DNA of 64,000 nt from Parvicella sp963922585 (GTDB taxonomy: Bacteria > Bacteroidota > Bacteroidia > Flavobacteriales_D > Parvicellaceae): NCBI GenBank assembly GCA_963922585.1, contig CAWUIK010000004.1:1-64000 (forward strand), in the 5' to 3' direction. Shown in pieces: positions 17,767-26,907 of this stretch. Position 1 is the first letter of the stretch. The number at the start of each line of letters is the position of its first letter. The translations under genes were made by a program, and so were the position numbers. Below the pieces are notes generated by a model that ran no database searches, was not told the DNA's origin, and saw nothing but the letters and a program-made list of their open reading frames with translations.

Positions 17767-19941
17767 TTATTGCTTCACAAATTTCAAAGTAACATTCGTT
17801 TCAGGTGTTTGAATTTGAATAAAATACAAACCTTCTGACCAATTAGATATTGAAATAGTTTCTGTATCAGTAAACTCTCCTGAAAAAATTAAACTTCCTT
17901 GGAGATTGAAAACTTGGTAATCTAATGTTCCTTCGAAATCCTTGTAAAGAGAGATGTTATCATTTGCAGGATTAGGATAAAGTAAAATGGATTTTTCTTC
18001 TTTTTCAATAGTTACAGAAACTGTATTCAATGCCAATGTAACAGCATCCGTAGCAGTAACTTTTCCCATACCCCAAAGTATGCTTCCAGGTGAAGTAATT
18101 ATTCCAGTAACATTATCTTGTCGAGCTGTGTTTTTTATGATATCTTTTACTTGTTCGGAAGATAATTGAGGATTGGCTTCTAAAATTAAAGCAACTACTC
18201 CTGCTGCTGCAGGTGAAGACATAGAAGTACCTGAGAAACTTGCAAAATGATAAGTTCTTCCGTTGAAACTTACATTTGAAACAGAATTAAAACTATTTGT
18301 AGTGTAGGAATTAATGGAAGAAACTACTCCAGAACCTGGAGCTGAAACGTCTGGTTTCATTCTTTCATCGTAAGTGGGGCCTTTGCTAGAAAAACTTGCT
18401 CTATTTCCAGGGAATGCAACTCCAGATTGAGAATAGTTTTCTGACACATGCGCAGCAACTGAAATAGCACTTTCTGTACAAGCGGGTTCTCCAATACTAT
18501 AATCAGAATTTCCGTTTACACCTCCGTTTCCAAAAGCAGATAATGCTAAGCCCCAGTTTCCTAAGCCATTGCTTAATTCCACAACATTCCAATAATGAAC
18601 AGTTCCTATTGGAGCAAAAGAGGATAAAACAACTTTCAAGTTGGTATTGGTATTTTTCACTCTTAATCTGATATGTGGCCTATTGTTCAAAGGATGTACT
18701 TCGTCAATAGTTATATTATAAAATATAGTATCAGTTCCAAGCACCATAATTGTATTGTGATATCCATTGTCTAAATCCGTTTTGTAAACATTGGAAGAAC
18801 CCACTAAAACATTAGAACTATTGTAAATTTCGAGTCTTGTTCCAAAAGGCATTGAAGGTTGTCCCCACATAGAAATGCATTGTCCCCACATTTGAGGATG
18901 TTGGTTGTATCCATAAAAAGTAACTCTAGAACGAATACTATCATTATTGAATTCTTTTTTGATGTGAAAATTCACATTTCCGTTGTTTCCTGCAGAAGTT
19001 ACAAATACAACGCCATCATCAGATAAAGTATTGATAACATTACTTATAAGTGAAGTACCGTCCATTGTCCCCATATAATATAATCCCCAACTCATGTTGA
19101 TGACCAATCTTTTTTCGTCAGCATCAGCAATACTTTTCATCCAGTTGAATGCATCAATAGCTGCGCCTTCATCCAGTTGGATAGAATTGAAAAGATATTC
19201 CGCTTCGAAAGCAACACCTCTATATTGTAAGCCTGCACCACTTCCTCCAGCTATTCCTGCCACATGACTTCCGTGAGTTGCATAATCATAGTAGGTGCTA
19301 GCTGTATCAGATTTTGCTGCCATCAATTCAGATGGAGTAGTGTATTCCACACCGTAGTTCATTCCAGAAGGTTGATTACCAGCTATTTTGAAATGATCCC
19401 ACGCAGCTCTAATTCTAGTTTGCGAAAGTGTGGTATCCATAAACATAGGATGTTCGTAATCAAATCCCCAATCTGTAATTCCGATGAGAACATTTTTGCC
19501 AGTATATCCTTGTGGCAAATTGATTCCTTGCCAAACACTATCTGAGCGAGTGTCCACAATCATTTTATGTATATCTGGTTGAATGCGCTCTGCAATTTTT
19601 AAAATTGTAACATTCTCAAAATCCATGTTTTCAGAAACATTTCTAAGCGGAATCTTTAATGTGATGACTTCTCCAATGTGTGTCGTAAGGTAATTATCTT
19701 TAATAGTTTCTTTTTTGAAATTAGCATCTACTTTGGCAACAGTTGAAATACAAAATTCTCCATTTACTTTGTAAATTGGGAGATTTGGAAATTCTGTAGC
19801 GATTTTATCTTGTGAAATATCTTGGTTTGCAAAAGTGGTTTCAATTTTTTTGAAATACTGTTTTGTTTCGCTACTCATTTTGGTTTGAGCAAGGAAACTT
19901 ACAGAAATTAATGAAATAAGTGATAGAAAATAAAATTTCAT
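17767..19941 (-). CDS. Secreted S8 subtilisin-like protease with T9SS sorting domain
   Basis: A 724-residue secreted protease. Signal peptide (1-19), prodomain-like region to about 130, then the subtilase domain. The catalytic triad is Asp157 (GITDWGFD), His223 (ATHGSHVAGI) and the Ser of FSGTSMSSPAAAG near residue 575. A long beta-rich insert (about 330-460) interrupts the catalytic domain, as in kexin/C5a-peptidase-like S8 variants. The last ~75 residues form a type A T9SS C-terminal sorting domain starting at SILLYPNPANDNISL. The protein is therefore exported by T9SS and attached or released at the surface. A TACTTTTG promoter element lies just upstream. Confidence 0.92.
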   Translation of the reverse strand: MKFYFLSLISLISVSFLAQTKMSSETKQYFKKIETTFANQDISQDKIATEFPNLPIYKVNGEFCISTVAKVDANFKKETIKDNYLTTHIGEVITLKIPLRNVSENMDFENVTILKIAERIQPDIHKMIVDTRSDSVWQGINLPQGYTGKNVLIGITDWGFDYEHPMFMDTTLSQTRIRAAWDHFKIAGNQPSGMNYGVEYTTPSELMAAKSDTASTYYDYATHGSHVAGIAGGSGAGLQYRGVAFEAEYLFNSIQLDEGAAIDAFNWMKSIADADEKRLVINMSWGLYYMGTMDGTSLISNVINTLSDDGVVFVTSAGNNGNVNFHIKKEFNNDSIRSRVTFYGYNQHPQMWGQCISMWGQPSMPFGTRLEIYNSSNVLVGSSNVYKTDLDNGYHNTIMVLGTDTIFYNITIDEVHPLNNRPHIRLRVKNTNTNLKVVLSSFAPIGTVHYWNVVELSNGLGNWGLALSAFGNGGVNGNSDYSIGEPACTESAISVAAHVSENYSQSGVAFPGNRASFSSKGPTYDERMKPDVSAPGSGVVSSINSYTTNSFNSVSNVSFNGRTYHFASFSGTSMSSPAAAGVVALILEANPQLSSEQVKDIIKNTARQDNVTGIITSPGSILWGMGKVTATDAVTLALNTVSVTIEKEEKSILLYPNPANDNISLYKDFEGTLDYQVFNLQGSLIFSGEFTDTETISISNWSEGLYFIQIQTPETNVTLKFVKQ

Positions 19942-19969
19942 ATGTATTTATTTGTTTTGATATTGATAA

Positions 19970-19977
19970 CAAAAGTA
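19970..19977 (-). promoter_or_regulatory. -7 promoter element of the S8 protease gene
   Basis: The minus strand reads TACTTTTG, a TAnnTTTG match, 28 bases upstream of the protease ATG. Confidence 0.5.
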
Positions 19978-19991
19978 AGGAATTTATCTTA

Positions 19992-21230
19992 CTAGTGAAT
20001 GATTTCTATTCTTAGGTTTTCCAGATCTTTCCAAAAATTGGGATAAGATTTTTTGACTACATCAGGATTCAGAATTTGTAAATTACATTTTACAGAAAGT
20101 GTCGCAAAAGCCATAGCCATTCTGTGGTCTTGGTAGGTTTCAATGGGTAATTGAGGCGCTTTTAATCCATTATTTTGATGTAAGAAAACAGCATCTTCAG
20201 ATAAGATGTCCAGTTGCAATCCCAATTTGCTCAATTCGTTTTTCATGGCTGAAACTCTGTCAGTTTCTTTAATTTTTAGGGTGTGCAAACCTTCTATTTT
20301 TGCTTCAATATTCAATCCAGCGCAAGTACAAAGAATAGTTTGAGCAATGTCTGGAGTATTTTTTAAATCCAATGAAATAATTTTTGAAATAGGATTAGAT
20401 GTTTTTTTTATTACTAATTCATCCCCTACAAAAGAAGTTGAAACACCAAAAGTTTCATAGATTGTTGTTAATGCTGCATCACCTTGTAAACTTTCTTTTC
20501 TCAAACCTTTGAGACGCAAACAAGAACCTATTTCTGACAAAGCAATGATTCCAAACCAATAAGATGCAGCGCTCCAATCAGCCTCTATTTCATATTTTTT
20601 GGGTTGATAGTTTTGTGGAGCAACAGAAATGATATTGTGTATTTCATCCCACAAAATTTCAATGCCAAAATAGTGCATCAAAGCAATGGTCATTTTGATG
20701 TAGGGTAGAGAAGTAGTCTTTCCTACGATTTTGATGATTAATCCATTTTTCAATGTTGGAGCAATGAGTAATAAAGCAGATATGTATTGGCTGCTAACAT
20801 TTCCATCTATAGAAACTTCATTTTTTAAATCTTTTGAGGCTTTAATTTTTAAAGGTGGAAAACCTTTTTTTTCAAAGTATTGAATATTTGCTCCTAGACT
20901 CCTTAATGCTTCAACTAAAATAGAAATAGGTCTTTCTTTCATTCTTTCAGAACCCGTGAGTATCCAATTTCCTTTTTCTCTTGTTGCCAAAAAAGCGGTT
21001 AAAAATCGATATGAAGTTCCTGCATGTCCCACATTGATTTCTTTACAAGAAAAATAATCTTTTAATGCTTTTTCTAATACTTTGGTATCTTCTGAATATG
21101 ATAATTTTTGAATTTCCAAATTACCTTCAGTAAGTGAACGTATGATTAAAACACGATTACTTTCACTTTTAGAAGAAGTCAATTCGATAACTCCGTTTAA
21201 ATTTTTATTTTTACAAGATAATTGTATCAT
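19992..21230 (-). CDS. aroA: 3-phosphoshikimate 1-carboxyvinyltransferase (EPSP synthase)
   Basis: AroA condenses shikimate-3-phosphate with phosphoenolpyruvate in aromatic amino-acid synthesis. Recognisable segments are the N-terminal SKSESNRVLI, GHAGTSYRFLTAF (the region corresponding to the GNAGTxxR loop), SSQYISALLL, DWSAASYWFG, and the C-terminal QDHRMAMAFATL. Length 412 is typical. The start lies 29 bases from a divergent dehydratase gene. A partial -7 match (CATCTTTG on the minus strand, 21238-21245) would give a nearly leaderless message. Confidence 0.95.
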   Translation of the reverse strand: MIQLSCKNKNLNGVIELTSSKSESNRVLIIRSLTEGNLEIQKLSYSEDTKVLEKALKDYFSCKEINVGHAGTSYRFLTAFLATREKGNWILTGSERMKERPISILVEALRSLGANIQYFEKKGFPPLKIKASKDLKNEVSIDGNVSSQYISALLLIAPTLKNGLIIKIVGKTTSLPYIKMTIALMHYFGIEILWDEIHNIISVAPQNYQPKKYEIEADWSAASYWFGIIALSEIGSCLRLKGLRKESLQGDAALTTIYETFGVSTSFVGDELVIKKTSNPISKIISLDLKNTPDIAQTILCTCAGLNIEAKIEGLHTLKIKETDRVSAMKNELSKLGLQLDILSEDAVFLHQNNGLKAPQLPIETYQDHRMAMAFATLSVKCNLQILNPDVVKKSYPNFWKDLENLRIEIIH

Positions 21231-21259
21231 AAGTTTACAAAGATGCTAAATTCTTCAAT

Positions 21260-22273
21260 ATGTCTCAAAAAAAAATATTAGTTACAGGTGCTACTGGTTT
21301 GGTAGGAAGTCATATTCTTGTTGAATTATCACAAATGGAAGATTTAACAGTTTATGCAGCCAAAAGAAAATCAAGTAATGTTTCTTCTGTAGCGAAATTG
21401 TTTGAACATTATCAAATTGCATCGTTTTATGAAAAAATAAATTGGGTAGATTTTGATTTAAATCATCCAGAATTGAATATAGAAGTTGATGAAATCATTC
21501 ATTCCGCTGCAGTTGTATCCTTTGATAAAAATGAATACCAGCTGATGACTAAAGTTAATTTGGAAGGTACTAAAAAACTTTTGAAATTAGCTAAAGACAA
21601 AAATGTGAAAAAATTTGGGTTTGTGAGTTCTATTGCCTCTTTGGGAAGAACCAAAAACAGTAATCATTACAGTGAATCCTCACCTTGGTCTGAAAGTACT
21701 TCTAATTCTTATTATAGCATTACCAAATATCAATCAGAGCAATTGGTAATTGAAGCCAATTCAGAAACAATGTCAACTTACATTATCAATCCTGGAGTGA
21801 TTTTAGGACCTTGTGATTGGAATAACAGTAGTGGCACTATTTTTAAATCTGCTATAAAAGGATTGAAGTTTTACACCAAAGGAATTAATGGTTTTGTAGA
21901 TGTAAGAGATGTAGCGAGGGCAATGATTTTGGTAATGGAAAGGGGAAAGCCTCAAGAGAAACACATTGTAGTTGGACAAAATATTTCATACAAAGACGTT
22001 TTTACTAGAATTGCAAAACAAACCAACAGTTCTGTTCCAAGTATTTACGCACCCAAATTACTTACTGATATCGGATGGAGATTGAGTTTGCTCAAAGCTA
22101 AATTAAAAAACGAAAAACCAATTCTCACCAAAGAAAGTGCGAATACTTCTCATGGTATAAACTATTATGACAATAAAAAACTCATCGAAAACTACCAATT
22201 CGAATATCATTCTATCGATGATGCAATTTCCAATAGTGTTGCGTTTTTGAAAAACAATAGGTTTTGTATTTAG
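21260..22273 (+). CDS. NAD-dependent epimerase/dehydratase family protein
   Basis: A 337-residue extended short-chain dehydrogenase. The Rossmann nucleotide-binding motif is VTGATGLVGSHI (residues 8-19, GxxGxxG). The catalytic YxxxK is YSITK (about 153-157), preceded by the serine-containing FVSSIASLG. The C-terminal third is the substrate domain. Substrate is not evident: relatives reduce dihydroflavonol-like, sterol-like or sugar-nucleotide substrates. It is divergent from aroA and converges on a DEAD-box helicase gene. Confidence 0.85.
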   Translation: MSQKKILVTGATGLVGSHILVELSQMEDLTVYAAKRKSSNVSSVAKLFEHYQIASFYEKINWVDFDLNHPELNIEVDEIIHSAAVVSFDKNEYQLMTKVNLEGTKKLLKLAKDKNVKKFGFVSSIASLGRTKNSNHYSESSPWSESTSNSYYSITKYQSEQLVIEANSETMSTYIINPGVILGPCDWNNSSGTIFKSAIKGLKFYTKGINGFVDVRDVARAMILVMERGKPQEKHIVVGQNISYKDVFTRIAKQTNSSVPSIYAPKLLTDIGWRLSLLKAKLKNEKPILTKESANTSHGINYYDNKKLIENYQFEYHSIDDAISNSVAFLKNNRFCI

Positions 22274-22329
22274 TTAATACTTTTAGTTGGTTATCTGGTA
22301 GTTTTTTACAAAATCAACCAAACAACAAT

Positions 22330-23451
22330 TTAACCAACAGCCCTTACTTGTTTGAAACTAATATGAAGATTTTTTTCAATGAATCTAATTTGCTTTACTT
22401 CTTTGGTATTTACCAAGCAAAGTGAAATTCCTTTTTTACCTGCTCTAGCGGTTCTTCCACTTCGGTGTGTATAATATTCGTCTTTGTCTGGCAATTGATA
22501 ATGCACTACAAAAGCCAATCCTTCAATATCAAGACCTCTAGCAGCTAAGTCTGTTGCAACTAAAATTCTCAAAGTTTCATTTTTGAAAGCTCTCATCACT
22601 TTGTCACGTTCAATTTGTTTTAAATCTCCGTGTATTCCTTCTGCAGGGATGTTTTTGGCAATTAACTGTTTTGCAAGTGTTCTGGTTGCTTCTTTTGTTC
22701 TGCAAAATACAACACCTCTTTCGTCCTTTTCAGATTGAAGAAATTGTAATAATACATTGAACTTATCTCTATCATCACAAACCAAATATTTGTGATCAAT
22801 ATTTTTATTAACTTGATTTTTGGGGTTGATAGCAATTTTAACAGCATCTGGAGATAGATGATTGTTTACAATTTGTTTAATTCCATCTGGCATGGTTGCA
22901 GAAAAAAGCCATTTACTTCTAGCGCCTTTTAAGTAAGAAAGGATTTCATCCAATTCCTTTTTGAAACCCATTGAAAGCATTTCGTCTGCTTCGTCAAGAA
23001 TTACGGTTTTTACACCACTCAAATCAACTGCCTTTTTTTTGACTAAATCAATTAATCTTCCCGGAGTTGCAACTACAATATGAGTTGTTCTTTTGAGGGC
23101 TTGTATTTGAGCATCAATATGGGAGCCACCATAAACAGCCTCTGTAAAAATTTTATCGGAATATTTGGTAAATTTGAACAATTGTTTGGCAACTTGTTGT
23201 CCCAATTCTCTTGTAGGACAAAGAATTAATCCTTGAACGGCATCATTTTTAGGATTTATTTTTTGTAACAAAGGCAAACCATAAGCTGCTGTTTTTCCTG
23301 TTCCTGTTTGTGCTTGCCCAACCATATCTACGACATCATTTAGCAAAACAGGAATTGCTTCCGACTGTATTTGAGTTGGTATCGTAATGTTTAATTCTTC
23401 TAAGGCTTTTACAAAAGATGGTTTGATGCCTAATTCTTCAAATTTTCCCAC
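22330..23451 (-). CDS. DEAD-box RNA helicase (short form)
   Basis: A 373-residue ATP-dependent RNA helicase core without C-terminal extension. Visible motifs: Q motif region PTQIQSEAIP, I AQTGTGKT, Ia PTRELGQQ, Ib TPGRLIDL, II DEAD, III SAT, IV VVFCRTK, V ATDLAARGLDIEG, VI HRSGRTARAG. Helicases of this kind unwind RNA in ribosome assembly or cold adaptation; a RhlE-like role is possible. It lacks the RNA-binding domain and RGG tail of the second helicase at 50.9-52.8 kb. A perfect TACCTTTG element lies 32 bases upstream of the ATG. Confidence 0.93.
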   Translation of the reverse strand: MGKFEELGIKPSFVKALEELNITIPTQIQSEAIPVLLNDVVDMVGQAQTGTGKTAAYGLPLLQKINPKNDAVQGLILCPTRELGQQVAKQLFKFTKYSDKIFTEAVYGGSHIDAQIQALKRTTHIVVATPGRLIDLVKKKAVDLSGVKTVILDEADEMLSMGFKKELDEILSYLKGARSKWLFSATMPDGIKQIVNNHLSPDAVKIAINPKNQVNKNIDHKYLVCDDRDKFNVLLQFLQSEKDERGVVFCRTKEATRTLAKQLIAKNIPAEGIHGDLKQIERDKVMRAFKNETLRILVATDLAARGLDIEGLAFVVHYQLPDKDEYYTHRSGRTARAGKKGISLCLVNTKEVKQIRFIEKNLHISFKQVRAVG

Positions 23452-23482
23452 AGTTTTTTTGACTTAATTGATTATTTGAAAA

Positions 23483-23490
23483 CAAAGGTA
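23483..23490 (-). promoter_or_regulatory. -7 promoter element of the short DEAD-box helicase gene
   Basis: The minus strand reads TACCTTTG, identical to the element at era and at the second helicase gene. Confidence 0.55.
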
Positions 23491-23540
23491 CATATTATAA
23501 AGAAGAATGATAAAAATTGTTTTTTTGGTAGAAATAATTT

Positions 23541-24038
23541 TTACAAACACAATTCCGAACTCCAATCTTGTTGCCCTCTTCCTTGTTTACATTTGTATGC
23601 TTCTTTGATTGAAATTACTTGAAGAAATTCTTGTGAGCAATCTAATTCAATAATAATTTTTAATTCATCCAAAGAATCGTCCATAATTCCTTCAGTAATA
23701 ATTTCTAAAACAGCAAATTTTTCGTCAATTAAATTAATGTTAAGATTATAACTGTAATTACCTTCTGCATTAGGGTCTTTAGGAGAATAAAGTTGCGCTA
23801 CATCTTCAAATGAAGTTACTTTATTTTGAGTCAATGTTTTGTTTAAATTGGCTATAAAATCGTCACTAACTGAATGGTAAGTAACTTCATCAATTAAAGA
23901 GTCTGATAAGTTTTTAGAAACAGTATCAACCTTTTGTTCAATATTTTGAGGCTTCTCCTTACTTTGGTTACTTTCATCACAAGAGATTAAAGCAAAACTC
24001 ATCGAAATGACAAATATGAGTTTGAACGTAGTTTTCAT
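23541..24038 (-). CDS. Lipoprotein of unknown function
   Basis: A 165-residue protein with a lipoprotein signal: hydrophobic core then lipobox LISC (Cys at about residue 20). A Ser/Lys/Glu-rich linker follows, then a compact domain. The mature protein has Cys residues near the C-terminus (LDCSQEF, YKCKQGRGQ, SELCL). No family is recognised. It lies 33 bases downstream of the TolC-like gene in the same direction, so it may be the last gene of the exporter operon or an independent gene. Confidence 0.6.
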   Translation of the reverse strand: MKTTFKLIFVISMSFALISCDESNQSKEKPQNIEQKVDTVSKNLSDSLIDEVTYHSVSDDFIANLNKTLTQNKVTSFEDVAQLYSPKDPNAEGNYSYNLNINLIDEKFAVLEIITEGIMDDSLDELKIIIELDCSQEFLQVISIKEAYKCKQGRGQQDWSSELCL

Positions 24039-24071
24039 ATGTTATTTTTTTGCAAACATACAAAGAAAGTT

Positions 24072-25517
24072 TTATTCAACATCATTGTACAAAGTACCCA
24101 AAGCATACTTGAGTTTTACAACAGCATTTTGATTTTTAGAAATTGATGAAATCCATTTAATTTGAGATTCAATATACTTAATCTCTCTGGAATTAATCAT
24201 AAAAAGAGAACTTTCACCATTTTGGAATAAGACAAGTTCACTATCCAAAAGTTTTTTATAAGAACTAACGTTGCTAATATAAATATCAATTTGAGAAGAG
24301 GTATTTTCTAAATTTACGAGTTCAACATTTACTTTATATGTCAGTTCTTGAAGTTTATTTACAAAATCTAATTGAGCATTTTCTTCATAAATTTTATATT
24401 TCTGAAGATCACCCCTTTCTTTTCTAATAAAAATAGGAAAATAGAACGAAGCGCCCCATTTATAGTTGTTGATGCTATAGTTGCTCAAAGGATTGTTGTT
24501 TTGATTTTCTGCTAATGGGTTGTATTTAAGATTTATTTCAGGCTTAAGATTTTCAGCTTTCAGTTTTCTTGTAAGCGACATTTTTTCAATTTTAAATTGA
24601 TAAATGTAAGCGATAGGATGATTCTCTACAATCGTATTAATTTGTGTTTCTATAGATGGGTCAATATTTTTTATCAAAATGTCATTTTTACTCTCAGGTA
24701 TAGTTTTTTCATCTAATTCTAAAGGGGTTTTTCCGTCAGCCCAAAGAAAAACCTCAAGCATTGCTTGATTTTTCATTAAATTCATATTGGCTTCAAGTAA
24801 GTTTATTTGTCTATCTTGCAATTGAATAGAGGCTTCAAGAGTATCAATTAATGGTCTGTCTCCAAGAAATGCACTTTGCTTAATCGCTTGAAGTCTGAAA
24901 GTCGCATTAGTTACAGCTTCTTGATAAACTTGATAATTATAAAAACTAGAAAACCATTCCCAATAGGTGCTGCTTGCTCTTAAAATAAGTTCATTGACCA
25001 TATTATTTCTTTCAGCTTGTGTACTTTGAAGATAAATACTAGCTTGTCTAAGGTCAGTTCTTCTCTTGTCAATGACTAAACCTTTTCCAAGTGGTACTGA
25101 AATACCAGCAAACCAAAGTCCCTCATCAGGTACTGTATTTTCTGGACTCAAGAATACACCTCTATTTTGTTCGTAGCCTGCGTCCAAAGTCACACCGAAC
25201 CAAGTGGGGATTTTCAAGCCTGTATAAAGTGTGCTATAGTATTGTTTATCATCAAAATATTTTTGATCTAAATTACCATATAGAGTAGGGTCAAAACCAC
25301 CTCTAGCAAGGGTTTGATTTGCTATCCCTTCTCTGATTTTGTTGTTTGCTACAACCATTAAAGGATGGTGTTCCTTGACAATTTTAATGAATTTATCGAA
25401 CGAAAGTATGGTACTGTCTTGACATAAATAACTAGAGTTCAAAAAACTCATCGTTACCAAAAAACCAGTGCATAGAATCCTTAGATATATTTTCATATTT
25501 ATTATTTTGAATATCAT
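24072..25517 (-). CDS. TolC-family outer-membrane efflux protein
   Basis: A 481-residue exported protein with the two-fold helical repeat pattern of outer-membrane efflux proteins (OEP). Each half has long amphipathic helices (for example RNNMVNELILRASSTYWEW and later LDFVNKLQELTYKVNVEL). Such trimers form the outer-membrane channel for tripartite exporters. The ATG at 25517 overlaps the HlyD stop by four bases. An internal Met at 25496 would give a cleaner signal peptide (MKIYLRILCTGFLV) and may be the true start. It forms one transcription unit with the adaptor and ABC genes upstream. Confidence 0.88.
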   Translation of the reverse strand: MIFKIINMKIYLRILCTGFLVTMSFLNSSYLCQDSTILSFDKFIKIVKEHHPLMVVANNKIREGIANQTLARGGFDPTLYGNLDQKYFDDKQYYSTLYTGLKIPTWFGVTLDAGYEQNRGVFLSPENTVPDEGLWFAGISVPLGKGLVIDKRRTDLRQASIYLQSTQAERNNMVNELILRASSTYWEWFSSFYNYQVYQEAVTNATFRLQAIKQSAFLGDRPLIDTLEASIQLQDRQINLLEANMNLMKNQAMLEVFLWADGKTPLELDEKTIPESKNDILIKNIDPSIETQINTIVENHPIAYIYQFKIEKMSLTRKLKAENLKPEINLKYNPLAENQNNNPLSNYSINNYKWGASFYFPIFIRKERGDLQKYKIYEENAQLDFVNKLQELTYKVNVELVNLENTSSQIDIYISNVSSYKKLLDSELVLFQNGESSLFMINSREIKYIESQIKWISSISKNQNAVVKLKYALGTLYNDVE

Positions 25518-26896
25518 TTCGAATCTTCTGGTTTTACATTTTTATACTTTTTTTCGTAATAGTTCATATTTACATCAGGAACATAATAATCTGGAGGGAA
25601 TCCATTGATTTGTCGCCATAATTCGTACCAAATAGGAACGTCTCCCAATAACAAGAAACAAGAAGTTCCAGAACCATATCTAAGTTCTTTTGGCCATCTC
25701 ACATCATTTTTTTCAGGAGAGACCAATAGCCTATATTTTCCATTTGGACTAATAAACTGGTCAATAGCATAAACATATCCTCCGTATGTCCCATGACTAA
25801 CATTAGGCCATCCTGAGAATACAATTGCTGGCCATCCGTCAAATTGAATTCTAACGTGTTTCCCAATTTTCATAAGAGGAAGGTCGATAGGATTTACGTA
25901 TATTTCTACAGCTAATTCATACACATCAGGCATAATAGTAGCTACTGGTTCGCCTGCTTTCACAATTTCGCCAATTCCTTTTTGAAAAAAATTCGTTAAA
26001 TACCCATCTTGATTAGCAATGATGTAGTGATAGTCTGTTCTTACCTCATAGTTAGTATATTCATTTTCTAACTTATTTACAGATGCTTCAGAATCAAAAA
26101 TAATTGACTCAGTAGTGAAGATTTCGGTGTTTAGTTTCGCTAAATCATTTTCATATTTTAATTGCACATCTGAAATTTCGATTTTAGCATTTATTAATTC
26201 ACTTTTACTCGCTAGAAGTTTGTTATTTGCTTCAATTTCTTTAGATTGGCTTTGTTGCATTTTAACTTTTCTGTTTTCAAGATCAGTTAAAGATTTTAAA
26301 CCTTCATTATACAAACTATCCATACGAGTATATTGTTTGAAAGCTGTAAGGTAATCAGTTTGTGCTGCAACATATGCAATACTATCATTTTGTACTTTGA
26401 GTTCAGCCTGCATTAGTTTGATTTTGGCTTGTTGCAATTTCAAATCTCTTTGTGTGGCAATGATTTCAATTTGCTTTCCGAGAGTACTTACTTTATCTTT
26501 ATATGAATTGACAGATTGTTCTTTTAGGTTTTTTTGATTTAAAGTTCTTGGTAATAAATCTTTATCAAAATAGGCATCTTTAACCTCTGTAATGTATGCT
26601 ATGGTATCTCCTTTTTTTACTTGAGAACCTTCTATGTAGAACCATTTTTCAACTCTTCCATCAATCACTGAGTTGATTGTTTGAGGTTTTTGTTCTGGTC
26701 TTAAAGTAATTACACTTCCATTTGTTCTAATGTTTTGGGTCCAAGGAAGAAAAAGAATTACAATAAATATTATCAAAGACCATTTTAAAATATTCAACAA
26801 TACATGTTTATGAGTTTTGTTTTCAACCCTTTCAAGTATACTATAGTCACTTAGTTTTAAGTGCTCATTTATTTTATTCTTAGATATATTTAACAT
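25514..26896 (-). CDS. HlyD-family periplasmic adaptor
   Basis: A 460-residue membrane fusion protein. One N-terminal transmembrane helix (about 35-50, SLIIFIVILFLPW) anchors it in the inner membrane. A lipoyl/biotinyl-like half follows (VIDGRVEKWFYIEGSQVKKGD), then long coiled-coil hairpins (about 110-285), the second lipoyl half (ANQDGYLTNFFQKGIGEIVKAGE) and a beta-barrel. It would link the ABC half-transporter to the TolC-like channel. It starts 11 bases after the ABC gene and overlaps the TolC-like gene, so stoichiometric co-expression is likely. Confidence 0.9.
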   Translation of the reverse strand: MLNISKNKINEHLKLSDYSILERVENKTHKHVLLNILKWSLIIFIVILFLPWTQNIRTNGSVITLRPEQKPQTINSVIDGRVEKWFYIEGSQVKKGDTIAYITEVKDAYFDKDLLPRTLNQKNLKEQSVNSYKDKVSTLGKQIEIIATQRDLKLQQAKIKLMQAELKVQNDSIAYVAAQTDYLTAFKQYTRMDSLYNEGLKSLTDLENRKVKMQQSQSKEIEANNKLLASKSELINAKIEISDVQLKYENDLAKLNTEIFTTESIIFDSEASVNKLENEYTNYEVRTDYHYIIANQDGYLTNFFQKGIGEIVKAGEPVATIMPDVYELAVEIYVNPIDLPLMKIGKHVRIQFDGWPAIVFSGWPNVSHGTYGGYVYAIDQFISPNGKYRLLVSPEKNDVRWPKELRYGSGTSCFLLLGDVPIWYELWRQINGFPPDYYVPDVNMNYYEKKYKNVKPEDSK

Positions 26897-26907
26897 TGTA
26901 TTAATTA

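Noticed and set aside
22274..22338. Inverted repeat GTTGGTTA/TAACCAAC between the dehydratase and helicase genes as a terminator
   Set aside because: Only 8 bp arms, a 37-base loop and one arm inside the helicase coding end; no clear T-run follows.
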